A stretch of DNA of 64,000 bases from Parasulfitobacter algicola (GTDB lineage: Bacteria > Pseudomonadota > Alphaproteobacteria > Rhodobacterales > Rhodobacteraceae), in the NCBI RefSeq assembly GCF_013315265.1, contig NZ_JABUFE010000001.1, forward strand, positions 345,001 through 409,000, read 5' to 3'. Below are positions 26,937 through 35,660 of the stretch, one piece after another (position 1 is the stretch's first letter; every line of letters begins with the position of its first letter). Position numbers and translations under genes: made by a program. The notes beneath the pieces are model-generated. The model was given only the letters and a program-made list of their open reading frames with translations. It was not told the origin of the DNA and did no database searches.

Positions 26937-27869
26937 TTAGGGTTTGTCTGGCGTTGGCGGAACAAGCGCTGCGATATAGGCGTCAGCCTCTTCGCGGCTT
27001 AAGGCCGATGCCGATTTATCGACGCTACCTGCTGGCATGTCACCAAAATAAAATTGATAGCCCGGGATAACCTGACGACGCTTGCGTATCGGCATGCCTT
27101 CATACGGGAAAACGTCTGAACGCCCGTTGGCCACTTTATCATGACACGCCAGGATATAATCTGCGCGCTTGTCTAGCTCTTCGACCGATTTCCAGCCTTC
27201 ATAGCTGTTCACGAACCGCGCAGGCACCCAATAGCGCCAACCTTCGTCGGGATTGGGTTCCATGTTGCGTTCCTGAAAGATCGCATCGCCCGCGACCACG
27301 ATATCACCTGCGCTGGTCGCCACGGTAACGGCCATATGACCCACCGAATGGCCGGGGGTATGGAACATCGTGATGCCGGGCAGAACCTCGCATTCATCTT
27401 CAACCGCCTCAAAAGGACAACCAGCATAGGCAGGTTCAATATCCAGAACACCGCTTTCATACGTGCGATAGTAAAGTGGTAGCGGGTTATAGGCCATTTC
27501 AATCTCGGCCTTGGGGGCGATATAGCGGGCGTTCTTGAATTGCTTCATATTCTGCACGTGATCCCAGTGCAGGTGGGTAAAGACGATCGCGTCAATCTCG
27601 TCTGGGTGAACACCCAATTTTTGTTCCAGATGCTCATGCACCTGCAGACAGCCGCGTTTGTCGCATTTGTGGTGGTACTTAGTGGCGCGTTCTTCATCGC
27701 AAAGACCGGTATCGATCAGGATCTTATGTTCACCCGTATCAACATAATGGCAGTAAACCGGGTTCCAGATCTTTTGGCCTGCAGGCCCTTTCCAGAAAAT
27801 ATAGGTGCCAAGGTCAGCCTCAAGCCAGCCGGTATTGATGGGATAAATCTTAGTCTCTGCAACGCCCAT
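26937..27869 (-). CDS. Metallo-beta-lactamase-fold hydrolase (AHL-lactonase-like)
   Basis: A 310-residue binuclear zinc hydrolase. The HLHWDH metal motif (about 99-104) is followed by the TPGHSVGHMAV histidine segment and an AGDAIF aspartate. The sequence resembles the N-acyl-homoserine lactonase branch (AttM/AhlD). Given the sugar operon around it, a sugar lactone or another cyclic ester may be the real substrate rather than a quorum signal. The ATG at 27869 has GGAGGA eight bases upstream and is preferred to one at 27908. It is the first gene of the minus-strand operon and lies next to a TTTGTATACAAA palindrome. Confidence 0.86.
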   Translation of the reverse strand: MGVAETKIYPINTGWLEADLGTYIFWKGPAGQKIWNPVYCHYVDTGEHKILIDTGLCDEERATKYHHKCDKRGCLQVHEHLEQKLGVHPDEIDAIVFTHLHWDHVQNMKQFKNARYIAPKAEIEMAYNPLPLYYRTYESGVLDIEPAYAGCPFEAVEDECEVLPGITMFHTPGHSVGHMAVTVATSAGDIVVAGDAIFQERNMEPNPDEGWRYWVPARFVNSYEGWKSVEELDKRADYILACHDKVANGRSDVFPYEGMPIRKRRQVIPGYQFYFGDMPAGSVDKSASALSREEADAYIAALVPPTPDKP

Positions 27870-27897
27870 TGAGTCCTCCACATTACGAGTCACAATG

Positions 27898-27909
27898 TTT
27901 GTATACAAA
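27898..27909. promoter_or_regulatory. GntR-type operator palindrome (copy 1)
   Basis: TTTGTATACAAA is a perfect 12-bp palindrome, 29 bases upstream of the hydrolase gene start and about 50 bases beyond the 3' end of the GntR gene. An identical copy lies at 28717-28728. The TNGTATACNA form is typical of operators bound by FCD-type GntR regulators. Confidence 0.7.
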
Positions 27910-27962
27910 ATATAGTAAATGTCTACAGATTGATCAGAATTTTATAATTTTCATTCTATAGA

Positions 27963-28619
27963 TTAATTATTTACCGCCAAAACACGCATAAAACTTTCTG
28001 TCATATGCTGTCGCATACCATCGACAGCCATTTGTGAATCTCCCGAAAAAATCTTAGCAAGCAGGTCTTCATGGTTCGCGACAGACGCAATCAGATCTGC
28101 TTGCGATTCCAGTTTTTTGGCGCGGAACGGTCCGGTTTTACGACGAAAATCAGACGCTAATTCAAAGATATAAGGGTTATCGGTCGCACGATAGATTGCC
28201 ATATGCAGCGCTTCGTTCGCGCGGATATAAGCGATCCGATCATTTGCTTGGGCGGCCGTTTTACAATTGGCTTGTGCTGCTTCTATTTCAGATCGGTTTA
28301 GAAGGGTAAGGCGTTGATTGGCAAGGCGTGCGCAAATGCTCTCTATTTCTTGCATAGCCTCAAACATTTGCGATAATTCTTCGCGTGAATATTCTGCAAC
28401 ACGAACGCCCCTTTTTTCACCTGCGATCAACACACCTTGTGCAGTAAGGCGACTAAGTGCCTCGCGAACGGGGGTGCGTGATACACCAAAGCGTTGTGCA
28501 AGTTTCGTTTCATCTAAACGCTCGCCCGGTTGCAACAACCCGGCAGCGATATCGTCCAGCAGAACGCTTTCGATTTTTTGACCGGTCGATTCGCGTGATT
28601 GTGTACTGTTGCGGTCCAT
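27963..28619 (-). CDS. GntR-family transcriptional regulator with FCD sensor domain
   Basis: A 218-residue regulator. The winged helix-turn-helix is at about 15-75 (GERLDETKLAQRFGVSRTPVREALSRL), and the helical FCD ligand domain occupies about 95-215 with the metal-binding D/H pattern (MHMAIYRATDN, then later NHEDLL and RQHM). FCD domains sense sugar acids and small carboxylates. The gene lies between the hydrolase/aldolase operon and the CUT1 transporter, and identical palindromes sit in both promoter regions, so it very likely controls both operons and itself. The inducer is probably the substrate carried by the transporter. Confidence 0.92.
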   Translation of the reverse strand: MDRNSTQSRESTGQKIESVLLDDIAAGLLQPGERLDETKLAQRFGVSRTPVREALSRLTAQGVLIAGEKRGVRVAEYSREELSQMFEAMQEIESICARLANQRLTLLNRSEIEAAQANCKTAAQANDRIAYIRANEALHMAIYRATDNPYIFELASDFRRKTGPFRAKKLESQADLIASVANHEDLLAKIFSGDSQMAVDGMRQHMTESFMRVLAVNN

Positions 28620-28716
28620 GATGACGCCCCCAGGGTGACCTTGTGTTGTCCTATCCCTAGCATGTTACGCAAACTAAAACCACTAAAACCAACAATTTTG
28701 GATATTTTGGGTTGAT

Positions 28717-28728
28717 TTTGTATACAAA
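28717..28728. promoter_or_regulatory. GntR-type operator palindrome (copy 2)
   Basis: TTTGTATACAAA, identical to the copy at 27898-27909, lies 40 bases upstream of the CUT1 ATPase start and about 98 bases upstream of the divergent GntR gene start. It is the only other occurrence I noticed. Confidence 0.7.
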
Positions 28729-28768
28729 GTGATATTCCCTTGGACGCTATAGGGGGAGAAAACCACAT

Positions 28769-29842
28769 ATGCCCGAAATACGGCTTCAGCAGCTGCGCAA
28801 AGATTACGGCGCAGTGAACGTGATTGAAAATCTCAACCTTGAGATGGCAGATGGTGAATTTACTGTCCTTGTTGGTCCATCGGGCTGCGGAAAATCAACA
28901 ACTCTTCGGATGATTGCCGGTCTGGAAAGCGTCACAGGTGGCCAGATTGTTATCGGTGACCGTGACGTATCAAAGCTTGAGCCGAAAGAACGCGATCTGG
29001 CGATGGTGTTTCAGGATTACGCGCTTTACCCGCATATGAACGTCGCAAAGAACATGTCATTTGCGCTGCGCCTTGCGCGTATGAATAAATCAGACATCGA
29101 AAAACGGGTGAAAGAGGTTGCAGCAACACTGGACCTGACCGCATATCTTGATCGTAAACCCGCAGAACTGTCGGGCGGACAGCGTCAGCGTGTTGCCATG
29201 GGGCGCGCATTGGTGCGCGATGCCGGGACATTCCTGTTTGATGAGCCGCTATCGAACCTTGACGCAAAACTACGAGGTCAGATGCGCGCCGAACTTGCGC
29301 TGATGTCGCAGCGGATCAGAAAAAACATGATCTACGTGACCCATGATCAGGTCGAAGCGATGACCCTTGGTGACAAGATCGTTGTCATGAAGTTTGGCGA
29401 AATCATGCAAGCGGGAACGCCGGAGCAGCTGTATCGCAACCCCGCCAACAAGTTTGTCGCAGGGTTTATCGGATCACCCACGATGAACTTTCTGGCTGCT
29501 GAACTTATCGAGGAAAATGGTGTTTTATCTGCAAAAGGTCAGGGGTTTTCCATTCCACTACCCGACGCGCGCAGAGCCAGCTTGCAGGCGCACAAAGACC
29601 GCAACATCCACCTTGGCATTCGGCCATCCAGCTTTACTGAGGGTCCGGGTGGTCTGAAAATGCCCGTGATCCTGTCTGAATACATCGGCGCGCAATCTGT
29701 GCTGATTTCTGAACTTGGCGGACAGCAAGTGGCGATCGAAGTTAACACCGTTGTGCCCATTCGTGCCGGTGAAGAACGTGAATTCAAGGTTCAGGGGGAT
29801 GAAATTCATCTTTTTGACCCACAAACAGAGGCCGCACTTTAG
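28769..29842 (+). CDS. CUT1 sugar ABC transporter ATPase (UgpC/MalK type)
   Basis: A 357-residue ATPase of the carbohydrate-uptake-1 class. Walker A is GPSGCGKST (about 36-44), the signature motif LSGGQRQR is near 132-139, and Walker B is FLFDEPLSN near 155-163. The C-terminal OB-fold regulatory domain (about 240-357) is that of UgpC/MalK. AGGGGGAG precedes the ATG. It heads an operon with a binding protein, two permeases, a Tm-1-like protein and a class II aldolase, divergent from the FCD GntR gene. Confidence 0.93.
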   Translation: MPEIRLQQLRKDYGAVNVIENLNLEMADGEFTVLVGPSGCGKSTTLRMIAGLESVTGGQIVIGDRDVSKLEPKERDLAMVFQDYALYPHMNVAKNMSFALRLARMNKSDIEKRVKEVAATLDLTAYLDRKPAELSGGQRQRVAMGRALVRDAGTFLFDEPLSNLDAKLRGQMRAELALMSQRIRKNMIYVTHDQVEAMTLGDKIVVMKFGEIMQAGTPEQLYRNPANKFVAGFIGSPTMNFLAAELIEENGVLSAKGQGFSIPLPDARRASLQAHKDRNIHLGIRPSSFTEGPGGLKMPVILSEYIGAQSVLISELGGQQVAIEVNTVVPIRAGEEREFKVQGDEIHLFDPQTEAAL

Positions 29843-29894
29843 CGCGGTCTGAACAAAGGCCGCTTAGACGGCTGTAACCATCTGGGAGGATGAA

Positions 29895-31241
29895 ATGAAG
29901 CTTAATCGAAACAAAGTCTGGTCTGCTGCCATTGCAGTGACCCTGACATATACGGGGGCGGCCTATTCAGACGGGCATACCGCAGACGTATATGCGCCCT
30001 ATGAAGGAACGACACTGGTCGTCAATTTCCCCGCGCATCCGCATTACAACGCCGTTCTGGATGTTCTGCCAGAATTTACCGAGCAGACCGGGATTGAAGT
30101 GGAAGTTGATCAACTTCAGTACTTGAAAATGCGCGAACGACAGACGCTTGAGTTGACAAAGGATGAAGGCGATTATGACCTGATTTCTTATGTTGTCTTT
30201 TCCAAAGCTGACTATGTTTACGCCGATCAGCTGGAAAATCTAGCCAAGTATTTCATGAATCCGGCCTTGGCTGATCCGAACTATGATGCCGAAGATCTGA
30301 TCGACGGTTATGTTCAGAATATTGGTGTTGCTGGCGGTGCCCAGGGCTATTTGCCCGGTCCAACGGGTTCGTTGTTTGGTATCCCGTTTGGGTCCGAAAC
30401 ATCGGTGCTAGGATATCGCAAGGATATCTTTGAAAAGCATGGGCTAGAAGTTCCACAAACGTATGATGAATTGCTGGAAATTGCCTGCAAAATCCCAGAG
30501 CTTGAACCAGGTATGGGCGGACTCGCATCGCGCGCCGCATCGGGCCACCAGGCTTCTCATGCGTTTTTGCTGCACCTCGCGCCACTTGGTGGGCGTGTGT
30601 TTGATGAACAGTGGAACCCAACCATAAATAATGCCGCTGCTGTCGAAGCGGCAACAGCCTTGAAGACAATCATCGACTGTGGTGTCGAAGGTTCAGAAAC
30701 GTTCGGTCCTGCCGAAGCGGCTGCATCTTTTGCCCAGGGGCAATCTGCCATGTTCCTTGATTCCATTGCATTCGCAGCGGGTTTTGAAGATGAAAGCCGA
30801 TCAACGGTTGCCGGAAATGTCGGTTGGGCCTTGCACCCCGAAGGCGTGCGGCGCGGCAGCCAAACGGGTGGCTTTGGTATCGCGATCCCATCAAATGCGC
30901 AAAACAAAGAGGCCGCGTTTCTGCTGATGCAGTGGCTGACCTCAAAAGAAGCTGATTTGATGATTGCGATGGCCGGCGGTAACCCGTCACGCTTCTCAAC
31001 CTATGAGAACCCTGAATATCAGGCAGCCTATGCGTATGCTGAAACATTTGGTGAAGCCCTGAAATATGCCGATCCTAACTGGCGTCCGATCATCCCGCCG
31101 TGGGGTAAAATCAATGCGGATCTTGGCACAACTTTATCGCAAGTACTGACCGAAGATCTGGACATCCAGGAAGCTTTGGATGGTGTCGCAGAGCGCACCC
31201 GCGCCACAATGGAAGAAGCCGGTTATTACACCTGGCAGTAA
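29895..31241 (+). CDS. CUT1 ABC transporter periplasmic substrate-binding protein
   Basis: A 448-residue exported solute-binding protein (family 1, ugpB/malE-like) with a signal peptide of about 26 residues (ending AAYSDG). The mature part has the two-lobe pattern and a conserved ATPase-facing region. It captures a sugar, polyol or related compound for the two permeases downstream. A GGGAGG site precedes the ATG. A 10-bp hairpin follows the gene at 31256-31280, probably keeping this part of the message abundant. The ligand cannot be read from the sequence. Confidence 0.92.
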   Translation: MKLNRNKVWSAAIAVTLTYTGAAYSDGHTADVYAPYEGTTLVVNFPAHPHYNAVLDVLPEFTEQTGIEVEVDQLQYLKMRERQTLELTKDEGDYDLISYVVFSKADYVYADQLENLAKYFMNPALADPNYDAEDLIDGYVQNIGVAGGAQGYLPGPTGSLFGIPFGSETSVLGYRKDIFEKHGLEVPQTYDELLEIACKIPELEPGMGGLASRAASGHQASHAFLLHLAPLGGRVFDEQWNPTINNAAAVEAATALKTIIDCGVEGSETFGPAEAAASFAQGQSAMFLDSIAFAAGFEDESRSTVAGNVGWALHPEGVRRGSQTGGFGIAIPSNAQNKEAAFLLMQWLTSKEADLMIAMAGGNPSRFSTYENPEYQAAYAYAETFGEALKYADPNWRPIIPPWGKINADLGTTLSQVLTEDLDIQEALDGVAERTRATMEEAGYYTWQ

Positions 31242-31255
31242 TACACTTCCCATTC

Positions 31256-31280
31256 GGGTCGGCGCTGAACGCGTCGGCCC
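31256..31280 (+). other. Intercistronic stem-loop after the CUT1 binding-protein gene
   Basis: GGGTCGGCGC and GCGTCGGCCC form a 10-bp stem (two G-U pairs) around TGAAC. No T run follows, so it is not a classical terminator. Such hairpins commonly protect binding-protein messages from 3' decay and set a high ratio of binding protein to permease. Confidence 0.6.
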
Positions 31281-31315
31281 AATACTGTGATCAATGATCG
31301 AAAAGGCCCGTTTTC

Positions 31316-32230
31316 ATGAGCATTGCTCGCACGAACCGCATGACACCCTATCTTTTTCTGGCGCCTGCTGGATTGGTGTTACTTTTCGCGTTGTTCTATC
31401 CGATTTGCTATATGATTTACGCCAGTTTTCTGGACTGGAACCCCAGCCAGAGGATCGGCGAGGCTGATTTTGTTGGCTTGCGGAATTATACCAAATTGTT
31501 TAGCGATCCCAGTTTTCGCGAAAGCATGTGGGTCACCCTGAAATTTGCTGGTGTCGTTGTAACGCTTGAGATGTTTCTGGGTGTCGGGCTTGCCCTTCTT
31601 CTTGATCGTAATATTCGCGGTATGTCACTGCTGCGGACACTCTTTATCTTACCCATGATGATTGCGCCCATCGTTGTTGGACTGATGTGGCGGTATATGT
31701 ATCACCCGACAGTCGGCATTTTTAACAAGACGCTGAAATCATGGGGGTTCGACACGATCCCTTGGTTGTCAGACGGCAATTGGGCGTTCGCATCAGTCGT
31801 GATTGCAGATGTCTGGCAGTGGACCCCGTTCATCTTCATTCTGTCGTTGGCTGCGCTGCAATCACTTCCCACCTCGGCCGTCGAAGCTAGCAAGATCGAC
31901 GGTGCAAGCGGCTGGCAACAGATCATTTACATCAAATTGCCGCTGATGTTGCCCGTGCTGATCGTGACATTTCTGTTGCGCCTGATCGACAGCTTCAAAG
32001 TGCTTGAAGTGATCCTGGTGATGACCAATGGCGGCCCGGGGTTATCAACCGAAATCCTGTCGCTACGCATCAATCGAACCGCCTCAGAATTTCGGGAACT
32101 GGGCGAAGCTGCTGCCATGTCGAACCTGCTTTTGATCGTCTTACTTCTGCTGACATTTGCGATGTTCATCTACAACAAGGCACAGGACGCACGCGCAGCC
32201 CGGCTGCGCGCAGTGGAGGAAGAGGCATGA
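31316..32230 (+). CDS. CUT1 ABC transporter permease (MalF/UgpA type)
   Basis: A 304-residue inner-membrane permease with six membrane segments. The cytoplasmic EAA loop is EASKIDGASGWQQIIYIKLPLMLP (glycine about residue 198), which docks on the ATPase. It overlaps the second permease gene by four bases (ATGA). The Shine-Dalgarno sequence is weak, so translation may depend on coupling to upstream genes. Confidence 0.93.
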   Translation: MSIARTNRMTPYLFLAPAGLVLLFALFYPICYMIYASFLDWNPSQRIGEADFVGLRNYTKLFSDPSFRESMWVTLKFAGVVVTLEMFLGVGLALLLDRNIRGMSLLRTLFILPMMIAPIVVGLMWRYMYHPTVGIFNKTLKSWGFDTIPWLSDGNWAFASVVIADVWQWTPFIFILSLAALQSLPTSAVEASKIDGASGWQQIIYIKLPLMLPVLIVTFLLRLIDSFKVLEVILVMTNGGPGLSTEILSLRINRTASEFRELGEAAAMSNLLLIVLLLLTFAMFIYNKAQDARAARLRAVEEEA

Positions 32231-33099
32231 GCACTAAGACCTATGACCGTCAAAACCCGGCGTTCTATGCACTGCTGATTACATTGGTCGTGATGGCGAT
32301 TGGACCGATCTATCTGATGCTTGTCACGTCGCTTAAGCTGAACGTCGATATCATGTCCGACAGCACGAACATTTTGTTCATGCCTACATTGCGGAATTAT
32401 GAAACCGCCCTGTGTGATTTTCTGTGGTACAAACCTGAATACTTACGCCGCTGCGACCCGACCTTTGGCCGCGCATTGACGAATTCGCTTATTATTGGTC
32501 TGATCTCAACCGCGATCACGCTGATCATTGGCACCATGGCCGCCTATGCTTTGGTGCGCTTTCGATTCATGGGTCGCGATGTCGTGTCGATTTGGACGCT
32601 GATGATGCGTATGGTACCGCCTGCCGTTCTGCTGGTTCCCGTCTTTGGTATCTGGACGTTCCAGTTTGGCATCGACGGCTCACGTGGCGGCATCATCCTG
32701 GTCTATGTCGCGCTGAACCTGCCCTTCGTGATCTGGATTTTGCAAAGCTTCATCGTGCAAGTACCGATCCAGCTAGAGGAAGCCGCCCGGATGGACGGCG
32801 CAGGTCCCTTTCAGGTCTTCTTTCTGGTTGTCCTGCCGTTGATCAAACCTGGCATTGCGGCGGCTTCGATCTTTACGTTCCGGGTCGCATGGAATGAATT
32901 TCTGTTGGCCAATGCGCTGGCAGATCGTAACAGCCGTACGGTGCCTGTCACCATCGTCAACAGTCTGACAGAGTTCAACATCGACTGGGGCGTTATCATG
33001 GCGACAGGCATGTTACTGGCGATCCCGCCAATTATCTTTACCTTTATCGCCAGTCGTCAAATTATTACCGGCATGACAGCGGGGGCCGTGAAAGGCTGA
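32227..33099 (+). CDS. CUT1 ABC transporter permease (MalG/UgpE type)
   Basis: The 290-residue partner permease, also with six membrane segments. The EAA loop is EEAARMDGAGPFQVFFLVVLPLIKP near 180-203. The segment around 60-85 contains several cysteines and charged residues (FLWYKPEYLRRCDP), an unusual periplasmic insertion for this class. The stop TGA overlaps the ATG of the Tm-1-like gene, so transport and downstream catabolism are coupled. Confidence 0.92.
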   Translation: MSTKTYDRQNPAFYALLITLVVMAIGPIYLMLVTSLKLNVDIMSDSTNILFMPTLRNYETALCDFLWYKPEYLRRCDPTFGRALTNSLIIGLISTAITLIIGTMAAYALVRFRFMGRDVVSIWTLMMRMVPPAVLLVPVFGIWTFQFGIDGSRGGIILVYVALNLPFVIWILQSFIVQVPIQLEEAARMDGAGPFQVFFLVVLPLIKPGIAAASIFTFRVAWNEFLLANALADRNSRTVPVTIVNSLTEFNIDWGVIMATGMLLAIPPIIFTFIASRQIITGMTAGAVKG

Positions 33100-34223
33100 T
33101 GTCTGTTCTGCTGCTGGCGACCTATGAGACCAAGCAAGAAGAGGCTGATTACCTGATCGCTGCTCTTATGGCTTTGGGTGTTGCAGTTGAAACCTGCGAT
33201 ATCTCACTGCATGCAGGCGGCGTGCAATGGTCACCCAAGGCTAAGATTGCAGGAATGGCGCAGGCCACAGATCGCGCCATCACCCAGATCTCAGCCAAGC
33301 CCCAAACCGGGCGCCGCATGGTCGTGGCGATCGGCGGTGGTACAGGAGGGCAGATCGCGCTACGCGTTTTGCAATCATTACCAGTTGCTATGCCCAAAGT
33401 GTTGGTGACCACCCTGCCGTTCGATCCGCGCTATATCATTGCGGATAGTTCGATCATTCTGGTGCCAACCATCGCCGATCTTTGTGGATTGAATGCGACG
33501 ACCCGCGCAGCACTTGATCAAGCCGCCGCTATCACGGGTGGGCTTTATCATGCGTCATTACCAACTGGTCCCGTGTCACACACACCATCCATCGGGGTGA
33601 CCGCGCTGGGCGTCACTGGGCCGGGCACCGATGCGCTTTGCGCGCGGCTAAAAACGGATGGGCAAGAGGTTACCGTCTTTCATGCCAATGGCTTTGGTGG
33701 CGCGGCATTCACCCGATGGGCGAAGATTGGTGCGTTCAAGTCGGTGATCGACTATACCCCACATGAATTGACGCGCTGCTATATCGCGGGCGTTCATGCC
33801 GATATGCCTGGGCGTTTTACAAGCATGGGGAATTTGCCGCGCGTGGTGCTGCCCGGTGGTGTGAATTTCATCGGCTTGGGCGAACCTGATCTGATGCCTG
33901 AAACATATCGCAATCGCCCGCATTATTCGCATTCCCCGCTTTTTACGCATGTGCAGTGCGCCGAAGATGAAATGGAAAAATGCGCCAATATTCTTGGTGC
34001 GGCCTTGAAAGAAGCCACTGCCCCCGTGCGCGTTCTGATCCCCATGGGCGGCTTTTCGTCGGAAGACCGCCCCGATGGTGCCATCGAAAGCCCTGGCCTG
34101 CGGCATGTCTTTGCGGACACGCTGGAAACCCACATTCCCCTGACCCGTCTTAAAGGACACATCAACGATAGCGCTGTGGCCCATGCTGCCGTCGACGCGT
34201 TGCGTGACATAACAAAGGACTGA
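33099..34223 (+). CDS. Tm-1-like ATP-binding domain protein (UPF0261 family)
   Basis: A 374-residue protein related to bacterial UPF0261 and the N-terminal half of plant Tm-1, the tomato virus-resistance protein. A glycine-rich ATP-binding loop GGGTGGQIA lies at 79-87, and the conserved GFGGAAFTRWA and LPGGVNF regions are near 200 and 252. The N-terminal part lacks some of the length of typical members (about 400). The reaction of the family is not known. Here it lies between a sugar transporter and a class II aldolase, overlapping the permease stop by one base, which points to a step in sugar-acid breakdown rather than in virus defence. Confidence 0.82.
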   Translation: MSVLLLATYETKQEEADYLIAALMALGVAVETCDISLHAGGVQWSPKAKIAGMAQATDRAITQISAKPQTGRRMVVAIGGGTGGQIALRVLQSLPVAMPKVLVTTLPFDPRYIIADSSIILVPTIADLCGLNATTRAALDQAAAITGGLYHASLPTGPVSHTPSIGVTALGVTGPGTDALCARLKTDGQEVTVFHANGFGGAAFTRWAKIGAFKSVIDYTPHELTRCYIAGVHADMPGRFTSMGNLPRVVLPGGVNFIGLGEPDLMPETYRNRPHYSHSPLFTHVQCAEDEMEKCANILGAALKEATAPVRVLIPMGGFSSEDRPDGAIESPGLRHVFADTLETHIPLTRLKGHINDSAVAHAAVDALRDITKD

Positions 34224-34224
34224 C

Positions 34225-34893
34225 ATGATGATCGACCCCTCTGATATCGAAGCTAAAAAAGACGCCCTGATCTGGTCGGCCCGCCGGTGTTTTGATCTGG
34301 GCTTGCAAACCAATGCAGGTGGCAATCTGTCAGTACGTCTGCCGTCAGCCGATGCAATTGTGATCAAGCCATCTGGCGTCGGCTTTGCAGAATGCAGTCG
34401 CGATAATCTGCAAGTGGTTCATCTGGACGGTACAATAGAACCTTCCGCCTTCAAGCCATCCAAAGATATGGAATTTCACCTGGACCTTTATCGCATTCGG
34501 CCTGACATCAATGCGATCGTGCACTGCCACAGCCCTTGGGCCACAGGGTTTGCGAGTGCGGGTATCGAAATTCCGTGTCTGACCGTTCAAACGATTGAAA
34601 AAATTGGCCGCATGCCGCTGATCCCACTGTCCAGCAATGGTGGTCCCCAGACAGAAGTCGAAATCAGCCCGGTGTTCAATGACCCGTCCATCCGCGCGGC
34701 GGTTCTGGCAAACCATGGCACCATAGGTGTGGGAAAAACTTTGACGGCAGCGCAGTATCTGGCCGAGATTATCGAAGAAACCGCCCATATCGCCTTTGTC
34801 CGCGATACTTTGATGGCCGCTCACGGAAAGACGGCCGCCGACCTTCCGACATATGGTACAGCTATGGATGCCCGCGCAGCCAAAGCCCGGTGA
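34225..34893 (+). CDS. Class II aldolase/epimerase (AraD/FucA-like)
   Basis: A 222-residue zinc aldolase. The phosphate-binding GGNLSV is at 32-37, the catalytic glutamate in KDMEFH is about Glu83, the zinc histidines are in HCHSPW (100 and 102), and a third is in ANHGTIG near 162. The size fits L-fuculose- or ribulose-5-phosphate enzymes and 3-oxo-tetronate-4-phosphate decarboxylase (OtnC). It starts one base after the Tm-1-like stop and ends the CUT1 operon. The window holds a second, longer class II aldolase (25124-26083) controlled by the same regulator. Confidence 0.9.
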   Translation: MMIDPSDIEAKKDALIWSARRCFDLGLQTNAGGNLSVRLPSADAIVIKPSGVGFAECSRDNLQVVHLDGTIEPSAFKPSKDMEFHLDLYRIRPDINAIVHCHSPWATGFASAGIEIPCLTVQTIEKIGRMPLIPLSSNGGPQTEVEISPVFNDPSIRAAVLANHGTIGVGKTLTAAQYLAEIIEETAHIAFVRDTLMAAHGKTAADLPTYGTAMDARAAKAR

Positions 34894-34969
34894 TATCTGA
34901 TTCTTTTAGAAACAACGTGTTGCGGGCGCAAAAAGTGTCTCCCGGAACACGTTGCGGATGCCTTTGTGA

Positions 34970-35641
34970 TCAGGCTTTGCGGGTTTGCTGTGGTGCGGAA
35001 AAGATCTTGGCGCGTTTGCGGAGGTTTTGGGCGGTTGCGGCGAAGATAGAGTAAGAATGGACTGTGGCCCCAGTGGGGCCGCGTAAGCCGTTCGAACCAT
35101 TTGCACCACATGGAGCACGTAATCGGAGACGTCCCAGCCCGAGGATGCGTTCGGGATGTAAATCGAACCTCTCTTTGACGCGGTTCAGCATGGTCTTGGT
35201 TGATCCCACTTCAGCTTGTCGGATTGATCTGGTCGCTTCCACATCAACACGGACGCCGTGGTCCGTGTCGATCAGGTAATTGTTGGAATAGGCAACGAAT
35301 GCGTTCGCCATTGTCTCTCGGACCAATGGCGTTTCAAAGGCTCATCCAGCGTGTCGAGATACTCGCGCACCGCGCGGGGTGCGGCACCGACATCAATCCG
35401 ACCGGTGGCCCATTCTTCCTTCGAGGCAGAAAGCTGTTTGTTCGCATCTGCTTCGATCAGGCTGGCATCGATTGCCATGCGCTGGCCGCTGAACAGACCT
35501 TCCGCGATGCAGTGCGCCAAGGTTGTCTCGAACAGATGGCGCAGAAGTTCGCTGTCCCGGAACCGACCGTGCCGGTTCTTGGAAAAGCTCGAGTGGTCTG
35601 GGATGCGATCAAGGAAGAGTTTTTCAACAAAATAAGCTGTT
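34970..35641 (-). pseudogene. Decayed transposase, IS1182/IS5-like
   Basis: Minus-strand fragments of one transposase are spread over about 670 bases. An N-terminal piece (about 35272-35641) reads through AYFVEKLF, PDHSSFSKNRHGRFRDS and GQRMAIDASLIEADAN. A second piece (34970-35326) has VAYSNNYLIDTDHG and EVGSTKTMLNRVKERF, then jumps to FAATAQNLRKRAKIF. The frame is broken near 35300, the central catalytic part is deleted and the first 80 or so residues are missing. No flanking inverted repeats could be recognised. It marks an old insertion between the CUT1 and TRAP modules. Confidence 0.85.
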
Positions 35642-35660
35642 AGGGAAAGCGTGCTTGGAT

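Noticed and set aside
26937-27869. A quorum-quenching AHL lactonase
   Set aside because: The metal motif alone does not define the substrate. The gene is part of a sugar operon with no luxI/luxR nearby, so only a broad hydrolase call is made.
33099-34223. An antiviral defence gene, because of the Tm-1 name
   Set aside because: The bacterial UPF0261 members are not linked to phage defence, and the gene is inside a sugar transport operon with no defence neighbours.
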